DNA of 64,000 bases, from positions 620,001 through 684,000 of the forward strand of contig NZ_CP061319.1 of the NCBI RefSeq assembly GCF_018688455.1, in the 5' to 3' direction. The position numbers and the translations under genes are program-made. The notes beneath the pieces were generated by a model. It did no database searches. It was not told the origin of the DNA and was given only the letters and a program-made list of their open reading frames with translations. Positions 46,003 through 55,281 of this stretch are shown piece by piece. Within the stretch, counting starts at the first letter, position 1. Every line of letters starts with the position of its first letter. Source of the DNA: Polynucleobacter sp. AM-7D1 (lineage in GTDB: Bacteria > Pseudomonadota > Gammaproteobacteria > Burkholderiales > Burkholderiaceae).

Positions 46003-46857
46003 CTAGTCTGAGAAGACTACAGAAGTTGCACCGTTAATCAAAACGCGATCATGCAAGTAATAGCGAAGAGCACGTGAAAGTACGGTACGTTCTAAATCAC
46101 GACCTTTACGAACTAAGTCTTCAGGCGTATCACCATGAGTAACGCGAGTGACGTCTTGCTCAATAATCGGACCCTCATCCAAATCACTGGTAACAAAGTG
46201 CGCTGTTGCGCCAATCAACTTAATGCCACGGGCATGAGCTTGATGGTAAGGCTTAGCACCTTTAAAGCTAGGTAAGAATGAGTGATGAACGTTAATACAG
46301 CGGCCAGATAATTTAGTGGACAAGTCATCTGACAGAATTTGCATGTAGCGCGCCAAAATCACCATATCTACTTTCGAATTGGCAACGATCTCTAAAAGCT
46401 TTGCTTCTTGTGCCGGCTTAGTATCCGGGGTTACTGGGAGGTGATAAAAAGGAATGTCGGCAAAATCAATACTAGAATAGACCTCACGCGGATGGTTAGA
46501 AACAATTCCGCAAATAATCATTGGTAATTCGCCGATACGCCAGCGGTAGAGCAGATCTACCAAGCAATGATCTAGCTTAGATGCCATGATCAATACGCGC
46601 TTTAAATCTTTAACAGCTCGTAAGTCCCAAGTAAGATCAAAACGTTTGGCGATCTCTACAAAGCCAGTTCTCAAAGTTTTGCTATCAGCGCTACAGCTAA
46701 AGCTCACACGCATAAAGAAGCGTTTAGATGCTTTGTCATCAAATTGCTGAGCCTCTTCAATATCACCACCTAATTCAAAGATGTAGGTTGAAACTGCGGC
46801 AACAATGCCTGGTCGATTCGGGCAGGTAAGCGTGAGGTAGTAATTTTCTGTGGTCAT
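46003..46857 (-). CDS. purU: formyltetrahydrofolate deformylase PurU
   Basis: 284 aa. N-terminal ACT domain ([26 protein letters not shown]) and C-terminal formyltransferase-fold hydrolase with [34 protein letters not shown] and [12 protein letters not shown]. It hydrolyses 10-formyl-THF to THF and formate. Formate could then feed the formate dehydrogenase encoded at 62-64 kb. It is convergent with soxA, leaving 8 bp. Confidence 0.96.
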   Translation of the reverse strand: MTTENYYLTLTCPNRPGIVAAVSTYIFELGGDIEEAQQFDDKASKRFFMRVSFSCSADSKTLRTGFVEIAKRFDLTWDLRAVKDLKRVLIMASKLDHCLVDLLYRWRIGELPMIICGIVSNHPREVYSSIDFADIPFYHLPVTPDTKPAQEAKLLEIVANSKVDMVILARYMQILSDDLSTKLSGRCINVHHSFLPSFKGAKPYHQAHARGIKLIGATAHFVTSDLDEGPIIEQDVTRVTHGDTPEDLVRKGRDLERTVLSRALRYYLHDRVLINGATSVVFSD

Positions 46858-46902
46858 AGCTTTAGTAGATGGGATTGCTTGTAAGGACTAATTTTAGACT
46901 GC

Positions 46903-47304
46903 TTATTTAGAAGTGGGTAGGCTATCTGCAGGGCCTGGATAAGGTTCACTCATATCTTTAATTGTGGGAATGGGAATATCGCTGCAAATGGGTTTAGGTC
47001 CCAATGCATTGAGGAAATTGCAATCTTGTTTGGTGGCCGCGGAGGCAGCATGCTCCAAGGGAGATTTTCCGGTGGTTACAGTGGAGACGGCGCTGACAGC
47101 AGTTGACGGGTTAGCTGCTGCTAAGGAGACAGCAGCAGTTCCAGCAGAGCTGGCTACGCTGGTTGCCGAACTGCCAAGGGCTAAAAGAGGGGCTGCACAG
47201 CCCACCATGCTGAGACAAAGAACGGCACCCCCAAGAGTGATACTGAGATAAAAGCAAAAAGCAGACCAGCCCGATGGGTTTGGTCTGCTTAGGTTTGCAT
47301 TCAA
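46903..47304 (-). CDS. predicted small lipoprotein, function unknown
   Basis: 133 aa if started at TTG 47304; an ATG at 47334 would overlap the neighbouring gene. A hydrophobic stretch (FYLSITLGGAVLCLSMVGC) ends in a lipobox Cys. The mature part is Ala/Ser/Val-rich and then reads KQDCNFLNALGPKPICSDIPI, a two-Cys motif resembling uncharacterised small lipoproteins of Burkholderiales. The start is uncertain because the upstream gene's terminator (47260-47289) falls within the first codons. No family was named with confidence. Confidence 0.55.
   Translation of the reverse strand: MNANLSRPNPSGWSAFCFYLSITLGGAVLCLSMVGCAAPLLALGSSATSVASSAGTAAVSLAAANPSTAVSAVSTVTTGKSPLEHAASAATKQDCNFLNALGPKPICSDIPIPTIKDMSEPYPGPADSLPTSK
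47256..47289 (-). terminator. intrinsic terminator of the adhesin-E-like gene
   Basis: AGCAGACCA / TGGTCTGCT, a nine-pair stem with a 12-base loop. On the minus strand it is followed by five T (47260-47256). It lies inside the 5' coding part of the lipoprotein gene that follows. Confidence 0.75.
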
Positions 47305-47314
47305 TGGGATGTCA

Positions 47315-47722
47315 TTATTTACGTTGGCAGACAACGTTAAATACTCCTGCCGCCCATGACTCGCTTACTACGGGTTCAAATTCACTATCTGGAGTCTTGT
47401 TATCTGAAATTACTTTGCCGCTACCTTTGTTGCCAGCGAACTCTTTGTATTCGATTGGGCGATAGCTAATAGCTGGGCAGTTATATTCATTGATGCCGAT
47501 GATTGAGCTCACAGGCTGCTTTGTTTTGGGATTAATACCAGGCTTTTTAAAATCCAGCATTGACATAATTTGTGCTTTTTCGCCAGAAGCGCTAACGGTA
47601 TCGAGGTCTACATAAACTACCATGACCTCATTCGATCCCAACTCCTTCCACTCGGCGAAGCTACTGGAGAATGGCAGCAGGGAGAGAGTAGTAAAAATAG
47701 TGAGTGCGTGTAATTTTTTCAT
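47315..47722 (-). CDS. surface-adhesin E-like periplasmic protein
   Basis: 135 aa from ATG 47722; an ATG six codons upstream would lengthen the n-region of the signal peptide without need. Signal peptide MKKLHALTIFTTLSLLPFSSSFA, then a small all-beta domain beginning EWKELGSNEVMVVYVDLDTVS and ending GVFNVVCQRK. This pattern (aromatic W near the N-terminus, VYVDLDTV, Cys pair) matches the uncharacterised surface-adhesin protein E family. Function unknown. A terminator follows 26 bp after the stop. Confidence 0.7.
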   Translation of the reverse strand: MKKLHALTIFTTLSLLPFSSSFAEWKELGSNEVMVVYVDLDTVSASGEKAQIMSMLDFKKPGINPKTKQPVSSIIGINEYNCPAISYRPIEYKEFAGNKGSGKVISDNKTPDSEFEPVVSESWAAGVFNVVCQRK

Positions 47723-47793
47723 ATTAAATAGCAATGTCATTCAATCGGTTAAACCCAAACTAGGTCTGCAAACCTTATTCTAAACTCCCCAGC

Positions 47794-50259
47794 TTATTTT
47801 TCCTTAATATTCAGATCCAGTTGCCGGCTAATTTTTTTGGGCTTCATTTGTAGCGGGAGATAGTCATTTTGAGCCCAAAGTCCACTCATATTGCGATAGA
47901 GCTTGCTCTGCACCCAGCCAGATTGTCCGGTTTGATAGATAAAGAGAGATTGCTCTAAATCGGATAAATCAAAGAGTGTCCGAAGGCTGGGGGCCTGCTT
48001 AGTTTCAAAAGGATTCTCAGCCCTTAAAAGCTCGAGGCGCCCCACATTGATGCTAAAGCTATCCCCAGGAAATGCTTGCGTCAAATTAAACATACTTCCA
48101 AGGAGCGGAACTTTGCTGAAGGGGCGGTGCTCTGAGACGGCAATGTGTGCATTACCCCAAGCCCAATTTTTAGGGTTATTGCCAAATTGGGCGCTGAGTT
48201 GCTCGAGTGCATTATCAAATGCTGCATTGGAAGTGTCCGCACAAGTTTCAATTTGCTCGGTTCGGGGGTCGTTGCACCAAGGGCTATCAGGATTTTGTAA
48301 TTGCAAAATCAAGGGTTGTCTAAAGTTACGCGCCCCATAATTTTCAGTAAACAAATAAGCCAAACGTGAAAAGAGTTTTCTTGATAGCTGATCTGCCCAG
48401 GCATTGAATATGAGTGCACCGGTGCTATCAATTTTCATATCACCATCAAAGTTTCTGCTGAGTTCAATGGCCTGTTGCGCTAAAGGATGTTTTGATTGGG
48501 CGGACTTAAATAATTCCAATAAGGGTGTGGCACCCAAAGAGAGGGTATCTGCTTGCATTGATTTCATAGAAGCGAGGTCATGCACTGACTTGCCTTTAAT
48601 GAGCTCCACAATTCTGTCGTAGCGGGTTGGCAAATCCCAGTCCCCAGTCAGCGGGTTGGGATCATTGTTAGACAATATTTTTTGGTTGGCTGTTGCTATC
48701 CAGTTTGTGTCTGGATTATTGCTACTCGGCAGTTGATCAAAAGGGACGTATCCGGTCCAGTCATATTGTTTTTCCCAGCTCAGTGCAGGTGCTACCCCAT
48801 ATAGCCCGTGGTGCAAGGTGCGCTTAGGAGCAACACCAGCTGTCTGCAGTGAAATATTTCCATCTACATCTGCCATCACAACATTTTGCATGGGAGCATA
48901 GTTTTTGCGGAGAGCTTGCTTGAATGTATCTAAGTCTTTGGCATGATTCATATCTAACAAGCCGGCAACAGATTGATTTTCAATGTCCAGAGCAGTCCAG
49001 CGTAAGCTCAGTGCAAAGCGATCCGTATCAATTGCTCGCTTGGCCCGCGCGTAGGATTCTGAAATCACAGGGCCATGCCGAGTCTCTTTGACTAAAAAGC
49101 GAAGTGGGGGCTGGCCTTTGATATCGATGATTTCTTGGCGGACCTTGAAAGGAAGTGGTCCCTCGGGGCCTCGATAGACCCCAGGATTTTTGGGATCCAA
49201 CTGCTCGATATATAAATCCTGAACATCTGGACCGGTATTCGTAAAACTCCAAGCGAACTTATCAGTTCTACCTAGTACCACTGCCGGAATGCCGGGCAGG
49301 GTGGCGCCAATCACATTCAGACCCGGAGCCTCCATGTGAGCCATATACCAAATCGCTGGTGCTGATAAGCCTAGATGTGGATCATTCGCAAGCAAAGGCT
49401 TGCCAGATGTCGTGAGTTTTCCGCTGAGTGCCCAGTTATTGGATCCAACTCCATCCTTACCACCTGGTACTTCAGTGATGGCTAATTCAGTTGCAGGTAG
49501 CTTCTTCGACTTTTGATCTCGTGCGAGTGGGTTTGGATTAAAAACATTGATGTCCCGATACATTTTGGCGAAGTCAACGTTGCTCACCGGATCGCCTGGT
49601 GTGTATGCCGGCATTACTTCCCATACTTGTTGGGTTGTTAAAAATTGCGAAAGTTCAAGGCGCTGCAATTCTTTATGCCAATTACCACCGAGATCAAGTG
49701 CCATCATCAACATCCATGCCACGCTGTCCGTAGGGGACCAGTGACCTGGTTTAGATCCAGTTAAATAGTATTCAACCGGTAGAGCCCAACCCAAGTGGGT
49801 ATTGCCAGCGTTGACTCCATCCGCGTAGGATTGCAGTAATCGTTTGGTGGCAATAGGGTAGCGATCAAATTGTTTTTCGGCTGCATGCTTAATTCCTAGG
49901 GTGCGAATAAAGCGATCAATTGCTACAGTTTCATTTCCAAGAATTTCAGAGAGTCTCCCGCTGGATAGTCGGCGGTTAATTTCCATTTGCCAAGAACGTT
50001 CGCTAGCATGTAAATAGCCCAAAGCAAAGAGCGCATCACTTGAACTCTTTGCCTGGATATGTGGAATATCACTCTCATCAAAACTAATCGCAACGGAATT
50101 TCCAAGGGTTTTTATGATCCGTTTACCAGAGGGGTTGGTTTGAGCTGAAACGAGATAGACAATTCCGGCTGCGATGATCAATACTAGGGCAGTAGAACCC
50201 AGCCAAAAGATGGCTTTAAATAGAGCTTTAAGGCCTGGGTTTGGATTGGAGATTTTCAT
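47794..50259 (-). CDS. penicillin acylase family protein (Ntn-hydrolase)
   Basis: 821 aa. An N-terminal membrane/signal segment (FWLGSTALVLIIAAGIVYLVSA), the alpha-chain motif ALFALGYLHASERSWQMEINRRLSSGRLSE, a spacer, and the self-cleavage site with nucleophile Ser273 in GVGSNNWALSG, followed by LANDPHLGLSAPAIWYMAHM. The family hydrolyses amide bonds of penicillins, acyl-homoserine lactones or cyclic lipopeptides; the true substrate cannot be inferred. It is periplasmic or membrane-anchored and stands alone. Confidence 0.93.
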   Translation of the reverse strand: MKISNPNPGLKALFKAIFWLGSTALVLIIAAGIVYLVSAQTNPSGKRIIKTLGNSVAISFDESDIPHIQAKSSSDALFALGYLHASERSWQMEINRRLSSGRLSEILGNETVAIDRFIRTLGIKHAAEKQFDRYPIATKRLLQSYADGVNAGNTHLGWALPVEYYLTGSKPGHWSPTDSVAWMLMMALDLGGNWHKELQRLELSQFLTTQQVWEVMPAYTPGDPVSNVDFAKMYRDINVFNPNPLARDQKSKKLPATELAITEVPGGKDGVGSNNWALSGKLTTSGKPLLANDPHLGLSAPAIWYMAHMEAPGLNVIGATLPGIPAVVLGRTDKFAWSFTNTGPDVQDLYIEQLDPKNPGVYRGPEGPLPFKVRQEIIDIKGQPPLRFLVKETRHGPVISESYARAKRAIDTDRFALSLRWTALDIENQSVAGLLDMNHAKDLDTFKQALRKNYAPMQNVVMADVDGNISLQTAGVAPKRTLHHGLYGVAPALSWEKQYDWTGYVPFDQLPSSNNPDTNWIATANQKILSNNDPNPLTGDWDLPTRYDRIVELIKGKSVHDLASMKSMQADTLSLGATPLLELFKSAQSKHPLAQQAIELSRNFDGDMKIDSTGALIFNAWADQLSRKLFSRLAYLFTENYGARNFRQPLILQLQNPDSPWCNDPRTEQIETCADTSNAAFDNALEQLSAQFGNNPKNWAWGNAHIAVSEHRPFSKVPLLGSMFNLTQAFPGDSFSINVGRLELLRAENPFETKQAPSLRTLFDLSDLEQSLFIYQTGQSGWVQSKLYRNMSGLWAQNDYLPLQMKPKKISRQLDLNIKEK

Positions 50260-50393
50260 GGGAATAGTTTAGTGGGTTTACCGTAGTTACAAGCTCTGGC
50301 AAGATGAATAGAGACTTCCAGCCCCTAATGAGCCTCGCATGCTAAAATTTTGACTGTCTTGATTTATTTAGTGCGGCTTCATTGCTCGTGCGA

Positions 50394-50482
50394 GCCCGAG
50401 TGGTGAAATCGGTAGACACAGCAGATTTAAAATCTGCCGACTCAAAAAAGTCGTGCCGGTTCGATTCCGGCCTCGGGCACCA
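50394..50482 (+). tRNA. tRNA-Leu (anticodon TAA)
   Basis: Class II tRNA of 89 nt: acceptor GCCCGAG / CTCGGGC, anticodon stem GCAGA / TCTGC around TTTAAAA, a long variable arm (CGACT...AGTCG), T loop TTCGATT and an encoded CCA. No clear promoter was seen directly upstream. Confidence 0.96.
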
Positions 50483-50502
50483 ATCGATTGTTTCAGGCAT
50501 CC

Positions 50503-50949
50503 TTGAAATACCTCCACATTCTTTTCCTGCTTCTCTATGCCGCCCCCAGTTTGGCTGCTGACTCACTATTTTTTACTTGTGAGCGTACGGAAAAGAATTA
50601 CACCGAAACCTATGAGTTAAAAGTTACTCCAGCCTCAAAAAAAGAGAAAGCAAAAGTATTTGTTGATGATCGAGATCTCGATCAATCGGATGAGTTTGGC
50701 AGGCAAACGATTAAGAATGTCCTCATTACCGAATCCACGGTGCTCATTTCAATGGAGGCACACTTTCCACCAGAAAGCTTTGACGGTGTCCAGTATGGGC
50801 CTGGTTCAGTCATCACAGCGATCACTATTAATCGCGCCACTGGTCAGTTGAGAAAAGCGGAGACTATAAAAGGTGGAATTCTCTCCGCAACCCTCGGGGA
50901 GGGTGCTAGGACCTATCAAGAGCAGTGCAGACCAGCTAAAAAACCTTAG
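50503..50949 (+). CDS. hypothetical secreted protein
   Basis: 148 aa from TTG 50503, which opens a good signal peptide (MKYLHILFLLLYAAPSLA, cleavage before ADSLFF); a TTG at 50488 is an alternative. The mature part starts LFFTCERTEKNYTETYELKV and contains two cysteines (CER; EQCRP) that could form a disulfide. No family was recognised. The gene starts about 20 bp after tRNA-Leu and its stop overlaps the convergent exbD stop by three bases. Confidence 0.65.
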   Translation: MKYLHILFLLLYAAPSLAADSLFFTCERTEKNYTETYELKVTPASKKEKAKVFVDDRDLDQSDEFGRQTIKNVLITESTVLISMEAHFPPESFDGVQYGPGSVITAITINRATGQLRKAETIKGGILSATLGEGARTYQEQCRPAKKP

Positions 50950-51359
50950 TTCGGTTCAGTTACAAATCCAAGCTTAGTTAAACCAGCTCTGCGCGATGCT
51001 GCTAAAACTTGTGCAACATACTCATACTTCACAGACTTATCTGCGCGTAAATTGATTTCTGGTTGCGGTTCTTTCTGGGCAGCCTTCTCTGCATAGCCAT
51101 CAAATGTTTTTAAATTAATAGGTGTGCTATTCCAAAATATTTGACCTTGAGCATCAATCGAGAGTTGAACTGATTCTGGCTTTACTTCATTGCGTACGCT
51201 ATTAGCCTTTGGCAACTCTACTTTGACAGCTTGCTGAATGACTGGCAAGGTGATGATGAAGATAATTAAAAGCACCAACATGACGTCCACCATCGGCGTC
51301 ATATTAATTTCGGCCATGATGCCGCTTTCCTCGGAATCGTTCTGAAGATTAAAAGACAT
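50946..51359 (-). CDS. exbD: biopolymer transport protein ExbD/TolR
   Basis: 137 aa. One membrane helix (MVDVMLVLLIIFIITLPVIQQAVKVELP) with the proton-path Asp of the INMTPMVDVMLVLL motif, then a periplasmic domain. With ExbB it harvests the proton gradient to energise TonB. The start lies 2 bp after the exbB stop. The stop overlaps the convergent hypothetical gene. Confidence 0.93.
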   Translation of the reverse strand: MSFNLQNDSEESGIMAEINMTPMVDVMLVLLIIFIITLPVIQQAVKVELPKANSVRNEVKPESVQLSIDAQGQIFWNSTPINLKTFDGYAEKAAQKEPQPEINLRADKSVKYEYVAQVLAASRRAGLTKLGFVTEPN

Positions 51360-51361
51360 AT

Positions 51362-52054
51362 TTATTCTCCGGACTTCACGCGGGCGCCAGTTACAAAGTA
51401 AGCGAGCAGATCATTCCCAAACCGATTGAGATCGGCGACCAATAATTTATTGGCACGATTGATGGCATTGAATCCTAGCACCGCTGGAATCGCTACCGCT
51501 AGGCCTAGGGCAGTCATGATGAGTGCCTCACCAATAGGACCAGCAACTTGATCAATTTGTGCGCTGCCTGAGCTACTGATCGCGATTAAGGCGTGGTAGA
51601 TACCCCATACAGTTCCGAATAAACCGATAAATGGTGAAGTTGCTCCTGTTGACCCAAGGAAGGTGAGGCCCTTTTGAAGGTTGGCTGAAATTCCATCGAT
51701 GCTGTTCTTCAGGCTTCTGGCCATCCACTCAGAATAGTTTAGTGTTTGTAAAAGCTCACGATGATTTGTGGATTGACTTTGGTGATGGGAAGAGGCAAGA
51801 CTGGCGGCTTTAGCAATCTGGTAATAAGGGTTGCTAACATGACTAGTGAAGGCATTTAAACCCTGGTCATATGAAGTAGCGCGCCAAAATTGATCAAGCT
51901 CAGGCTTCAGTTTTCGCAGGTTACGCAAGTCCCAATAGCGAGATAGCAAAATTACCCAGGTTACGATTGAGCAGACTAATAAAGCAATTGCCACAAAGCG
52001 GGTAATGGCATCGCCTTCGAGCCAGAGATTTGCTAAGCCAAATGGTGTATTCAT
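51362..52054 (-). CDS. exbB: MotA/TolQ/ExbB proton channel family protein
   Basis: 230 aa with three membrane segments. The conserved ExbB core is KGLTFLGSTGATSPFIGLFGTVWGIYHALIAIS and PIGEALIMTALGLAVAIPAVLGFNAI. Together with TonB (upstream) and ExbD (downstream) it forms the motor for TonB-dependent outer-membrane receptors. It starts 4 bp after tonB. Confidence 0.93.
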   Translation of the reverse strand: MNTPFGLANLWLEGDAITRFVAIALLVCSIVTWVILLSRYWDLRNLRKLKPELDQFWRATSYDQGLNAFTSHVSNPYYQIAKAASLASSHHQSQSTNHRELLQTLNYSEWMARSLKNSIDGISANLQKGLTFLGSTGATSPFIGLFGTVWGIYHALIAISSSGSAQIDQVAGPIGEALIMTALGLAVAIPAVLGFNAINRANKLLVADLNRFGNDLLAYFVTGARVKSGE

Positions 52055-52058
52055 AATA

Positions 52059-52754
52059 TTAATTCTTTAAATTAAATTTAATTAAAAGGTTGGTAGAAAT
52101 TCTTTGCGGTGAGCCGTTGACTAAAAATGGTTTGAAGCGATAACGTCGACCAATTTCTGTTGCTGCTCGATCTAATCGAGGAAATGAGCTCGAACGTAAT
52201 AAGGCAACATCCTCAACACTGCCAGATTCATCAATGATCAATCGAACTACTACTTCACCTTGCTCACCAGATCTTTTGGAGAAGGAGGGGTAGTACGCAT
52301 CTGCATCAGGCTGATAGACGACAACCAGTTTACCAATGTCAGTCTGAATTGGTGTGCCGCTAGAACCAGAGGTGGTGGCAGGGGCAACCGTGGCATTCGG
52401 GGTCTGTGATTCACTCTTGGTTTGCGGAGGTGTTGGTGGGGTTGCGGTCTGTTGTTGAGTTTGTGGCGGCGTTGGTGCCTGCGTGGATTTCTCATCCACG
52501 GTTTTCTTCTTCTGCTCCTGCTTTGGTTTTGGAGGCGGGGCTGCTGGAGTCGCTTGAGGCTGCTTCGCAGCCTCAGGGCTCACTAGGTTTGCCATCACTC
52601 GCGCATCATCTAAGTTATTTTCATGATCGGGTTTCATTCCGCTCTGAAAGCCAATTAAAAATAGTAGATGTAATGCAACTACGATACCGATAATGATGCG
52701 CTCGGTTTTGTCAAAAGGCAGGCGGCTGTTGAGTTTGTCTAAAAATGCACTCAT
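52059..52754 (-). CDS. tonB: energy transducer TonB
   Basis: 231 aa. N-terminal membrane anchor (IIIGIVVALHLLFLIGF), a long Pro/Gln/Thr-rich periplasmic spacer with Pro-Lys repeats (PKPKQEQKKKT, TPPQTQQQ), and a C-terminal TonB domain (DAYYPSFSKRSGEQGEVVVRLIIDESG, then RRYRFKPFLVNGSP). It carries energy from ExbBD to outer-membrane receptors. The start overlaps the murI stop by ATGA, an uncommon gene pairing. Confidence 0.93.
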   Translation of the reverse strand: MSAFLDKLNSRLPFDKTERIIIGIVVALHLLFLIGFQSGMKPDHENNLDDARVMANLVSPEAAKQPQATPAAPPPKPKQEQKKKTVDEKSTQAPTPPQTQQQTATPPTPPQTKSESQTPNATVAPATTSGSSGTPIQTDIGKLVVVYQPDADAYYPSFSKRSGEQGEVVVRLIIDESGSVEDVALLRSSSFPRLDRAATEIGRRYRFKPFLVNGSPQRISTNLLIKFNLKN

Positions 52755-53557
52755 TTAAAAGCGCCCACCAGTTGAGATTCAATACGATGTTGATCTAGGT
52801 CGGATTGCATCAGCTCTTGGGCCATCCGATGTAAAAGCTCTGCATCCTTGCTACTGATAAATTTAATGGAACCATTTTCATCATGATTCAAATGCTTTCC
52901 TTGTGCTTCTAATTTTCTTTTAAGCTGACGCACTACCGCATCACTGGTGTCAATTAGGTTAATTGAGTCGCCCAATAACTTGCGAATAGCTTTGCGCAAA
53001 AAAGGGTAGTGAGTACATCCCAGCACAAGCGTATCAGCTCCCGCATCCTGAATGGGCTCTAGATGCTCTGCGAGTAATTCCAGGGTTTCTTCACCATTGG
53101 CTTGGCCCGCCTCTATTAGAGGAACTAAACCAGCGCCGGCTTGCTTTACAAATTGGCAGTTTGGAAGAGTTGCCAGTAAAGCGCTAAATTTGTCACTCTT
53201 GAGCGTAGCCTCGGTTGCGAGTACGCCAACGATGCCGTTAGCTGACTGCATTGCTGCAGGCTTGATGCCAGGCTCAACTCCGATGATCGGAATATTGCTA
53301 AGCTCATTGCGAATACGTGCAATAGCTTCAGCAGTAGCAGTGTTGCAAGCAACCATAATCGCATCGCATCCCTGTGCCGCTAAGTATTGACATAGCTTCA
53401 TACTGCGAGAAGCGATCCACTCGCTGGACTTTTCTCCATAGGGTGCGTTGATCGAGTCTGCTAAATAAATATAGTCGTGCTTGGGAAGTTGGCGCAGAGC
53501 CTCATCCAAGATGGATAGGCCTCCAACGCCAGAATCAAATACCCCGATGAGTGCCAA
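52751..53557 (-). CDS. murI: glutamate racemase MurI
   Basis: 268 aa. Opening IGVFDSGVGGLSILDEAL and the two catalytic cysteines in MVACNTATA and LVLGCTHYPFL. It makes D-glutamate for peptidoglycan. It is 33 bp downstream of fumA and overlaps tonB, so fumA-murI-tonB-exbB-exbD may be one transcript. Confidence 0.96.
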   Translation of the reverse strand: MALIGVFDSGVGGLSILDEALRQLPKHDYIYLADSINAPYGEKSSEWIASRSMKLCQYLAAQGCDAIMVACNTATAEAIARIRNELSNIPIIGVEPGIKPAAMQSANGIVGVLATEATLKSDKFSALLATLPNCQFVKQAGAGLVPLIEAGQANGEETLELLAEHLEPIQDAGADTLVLGCTHYPFLRKAIRKLLGDSINLIDTSDAVVRQLKRKLEAQGKHLNHDENGSIKFISSKDAELLHRMAQELMQSDLDQHRIESQLVGAFK

Positions 53558-53590
53558 GTAAAGGTCGCTTAACTAACGGTAATGAATTGC

Positions 53591-55114
53591 TTAAGCGATT
53601 GTGACTGGAATATTGCCAATCTTTGCTTGCCACTCTTTTGGGCCTGTCTCATGCATGGAAATGCCTGCAGAACTTACCGCTACTGTTACTGGCATATCTT
53701 TGACATCAAACTCATAAATCGCTTCCATACCGAGGTCAGCAAAGCCAACTACCTTTGCCGTTTGGATTGCTTTGGAGACTAAGTAAGCAGCGCCGCCAAC
53801 AGCCATGAGATAAGCAGACTTATGTTTCTTGATTGCCTCAATTGCAGTAGGGCCACGTTCTGCTTTACCAATCATGGAAATTAAGCCAGTCTTGGCCAAC
53901 ATCATCTCGGTGAACTTATCCATGCGTGTCGATGTAGTTGGGCCTGCTGGACCAACTGCTTCATCACCAACTGGATCAACTGGGCCTACGTAATAAATCA
54001 CACGATTCTTAAAGCTCACTGGCAATTCTTCACCCTTGGCGAGCATATCCTGAATGCGCTTATGTGCGGCATCACGACCAGTCAAAATTTTTCCGTTGAG
54101 AAGCAGTGTTTCACCTTCTTTCCAGCCGGCTACTTCTTCGGCGGTTAAGGTATCCAAGTTCACACGCTTGGATTTTTTGGTGTCTGGAGTCCAAGTCACA
54201 TCTGGCCAATCAGATAAGGAAGGCTTTTCTAGTATCGCTGGGCCATCGCCATGCAAGTGGAAATGCACGTGACGGGTCGCAGCACAGTTTGGGATCATCG
54301 CTACTGGCAATGAGGCAGCATGTGTTGGGTATTCCATGATCTTGATATCGAGAACTGTAGCTAAACCACCGAGGCCTTGAGCGCCAATGCCGAGCTTATT
54401 GACCTTCTCGTAAAGCTCTAAGCGCAACTCTTCAGCGCGAGTTTTCGCACCACGCACGATCAGTTCTTGAATATCCACCGGACCCATCAATGATTCTTTG
54501 GCCATCAACATCGCTTTTTCAGGTGTGCCGCCGATACCAATACCTAAGATACCGGGAGGGCACCAGCCAGCACCCATGGTCGGAACTGTCTTGAGTACCC
54601 AGTCCACAATCGAATCAGAAGGGTTGAGCATGACCATCTTGGCCTTGTTCTCAGAGCCACCGCCTTTGGCAGCGCAGATGACCTCAACATCGTCACCTGG
54701 AACGATTTCGTAATGGACAACAGCAGGGGTGTTATCACCCGTGTTTTTACGTTTACCAGCTGGATCCGTCAGAACTGAAGCACGCAGAGGGTTATCCGGG
54801 TTCATATAAGCACGACGAACACCCTCATTGACCATCTCGGTGACACTCATGGTGGCGTCGCCCCATTGAACGTTCATGCCAATTTTGAGGAAAACGACAG
54901 CAATACCGGTGTCCTGGCACATGGGCCGATGGCCTTCGGCACACATACGGCTGTTGGTCAAAATCTGAGCAATCGCATCTTTGGCTGCCGCGCCTTGTTC
55001 AAGCTCATAAGCCTTACCCATAGCGGAGATGAAGTCTTTTGGGTGGTAGTAAGAAATGAACTGAAATGCGTCTGCAACGCTTTGAATAAGGTCGTTTTGT
55101 TTGATATTTGTCAT
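53591..55114 (-). CDS. fumA: class I fumarate hydratase (iron-sulfur)
   Basis: 507 aa, the length of the single-chain FumA/FumB type. The N-terminal alpha domain has CAEGHRPMCQDTGIAVVFLKIG and GGGSENKAKMVMLNPSDS; the C-terminal beta domain has YYVGPVDPVGDEAVGPAGPTTSTRMDKF. The cluster-ligand cysteines include those in MCQDTG and PNCAATRH. It interconverts fumarate and malate in the TCA cycle and is oxygen-sensitive because of the [4Fe-4S] cluster. It is first of a possible five-gene operon. Confidence 0.96.
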   Translation of the reverse strand: MTNIKQNDLIQSVADAFQFISYYHPKDFISAMGKAYELEQGAAAKDAIAQILTNSRMCAEGHRPMCQDTGIAVVFLKIGMNVQWGDATMSVTEMVNEGVRRAYMNPDNPLRASVLTDPAGKRKNTGDNTPAVVHYEIVPGDDVEVICAAKGGGSENKAKMVMLNPSDSIVDWVLKTVPTMGAGWCPPGILGIGIGGTPEKAMLMAKESLMGPVDIQELIVRGAKTRAEELRLELYEKVNKLGIGAQGLGGLATVLDIKIMEYPTHAASLPVAMIPNCAATRHVHFHLHGDGPAILEKPSLSDWPDVTWTPDTKKSKRVNLDTLTAEEVAGWKEGETLLLNGKILTGRDAAHKRIQDMLAKGEELPVSFKNRVIYYVGPVDPVGDEAVGPAGPTTSTRMDKFTEMMLAKTGLISMIGKAERGPTAIEAIKKHKSAYLMAVGGAAYLVSKAIQTAKVVGFADLGMEAIYEFDVKDMPVTVAVSSAGISMHETGPKEWQAKIGNIPVTIA

Positions 55115-55281
55115 GATTTTGGGCTTAATTTTGTAAGGTTTCTTCTATTTTAAGGGTTTGCCATAGAGCAAATCTAGCGTGTTTTCACTTATCTTATTAG
55201 CTCTTGGGGGTGTATGCCCCTAACTCTGCGCTATTTTTGCGGAAAAAGACGACTGATTATTAAATAGAAGGGCTGTGAAGC

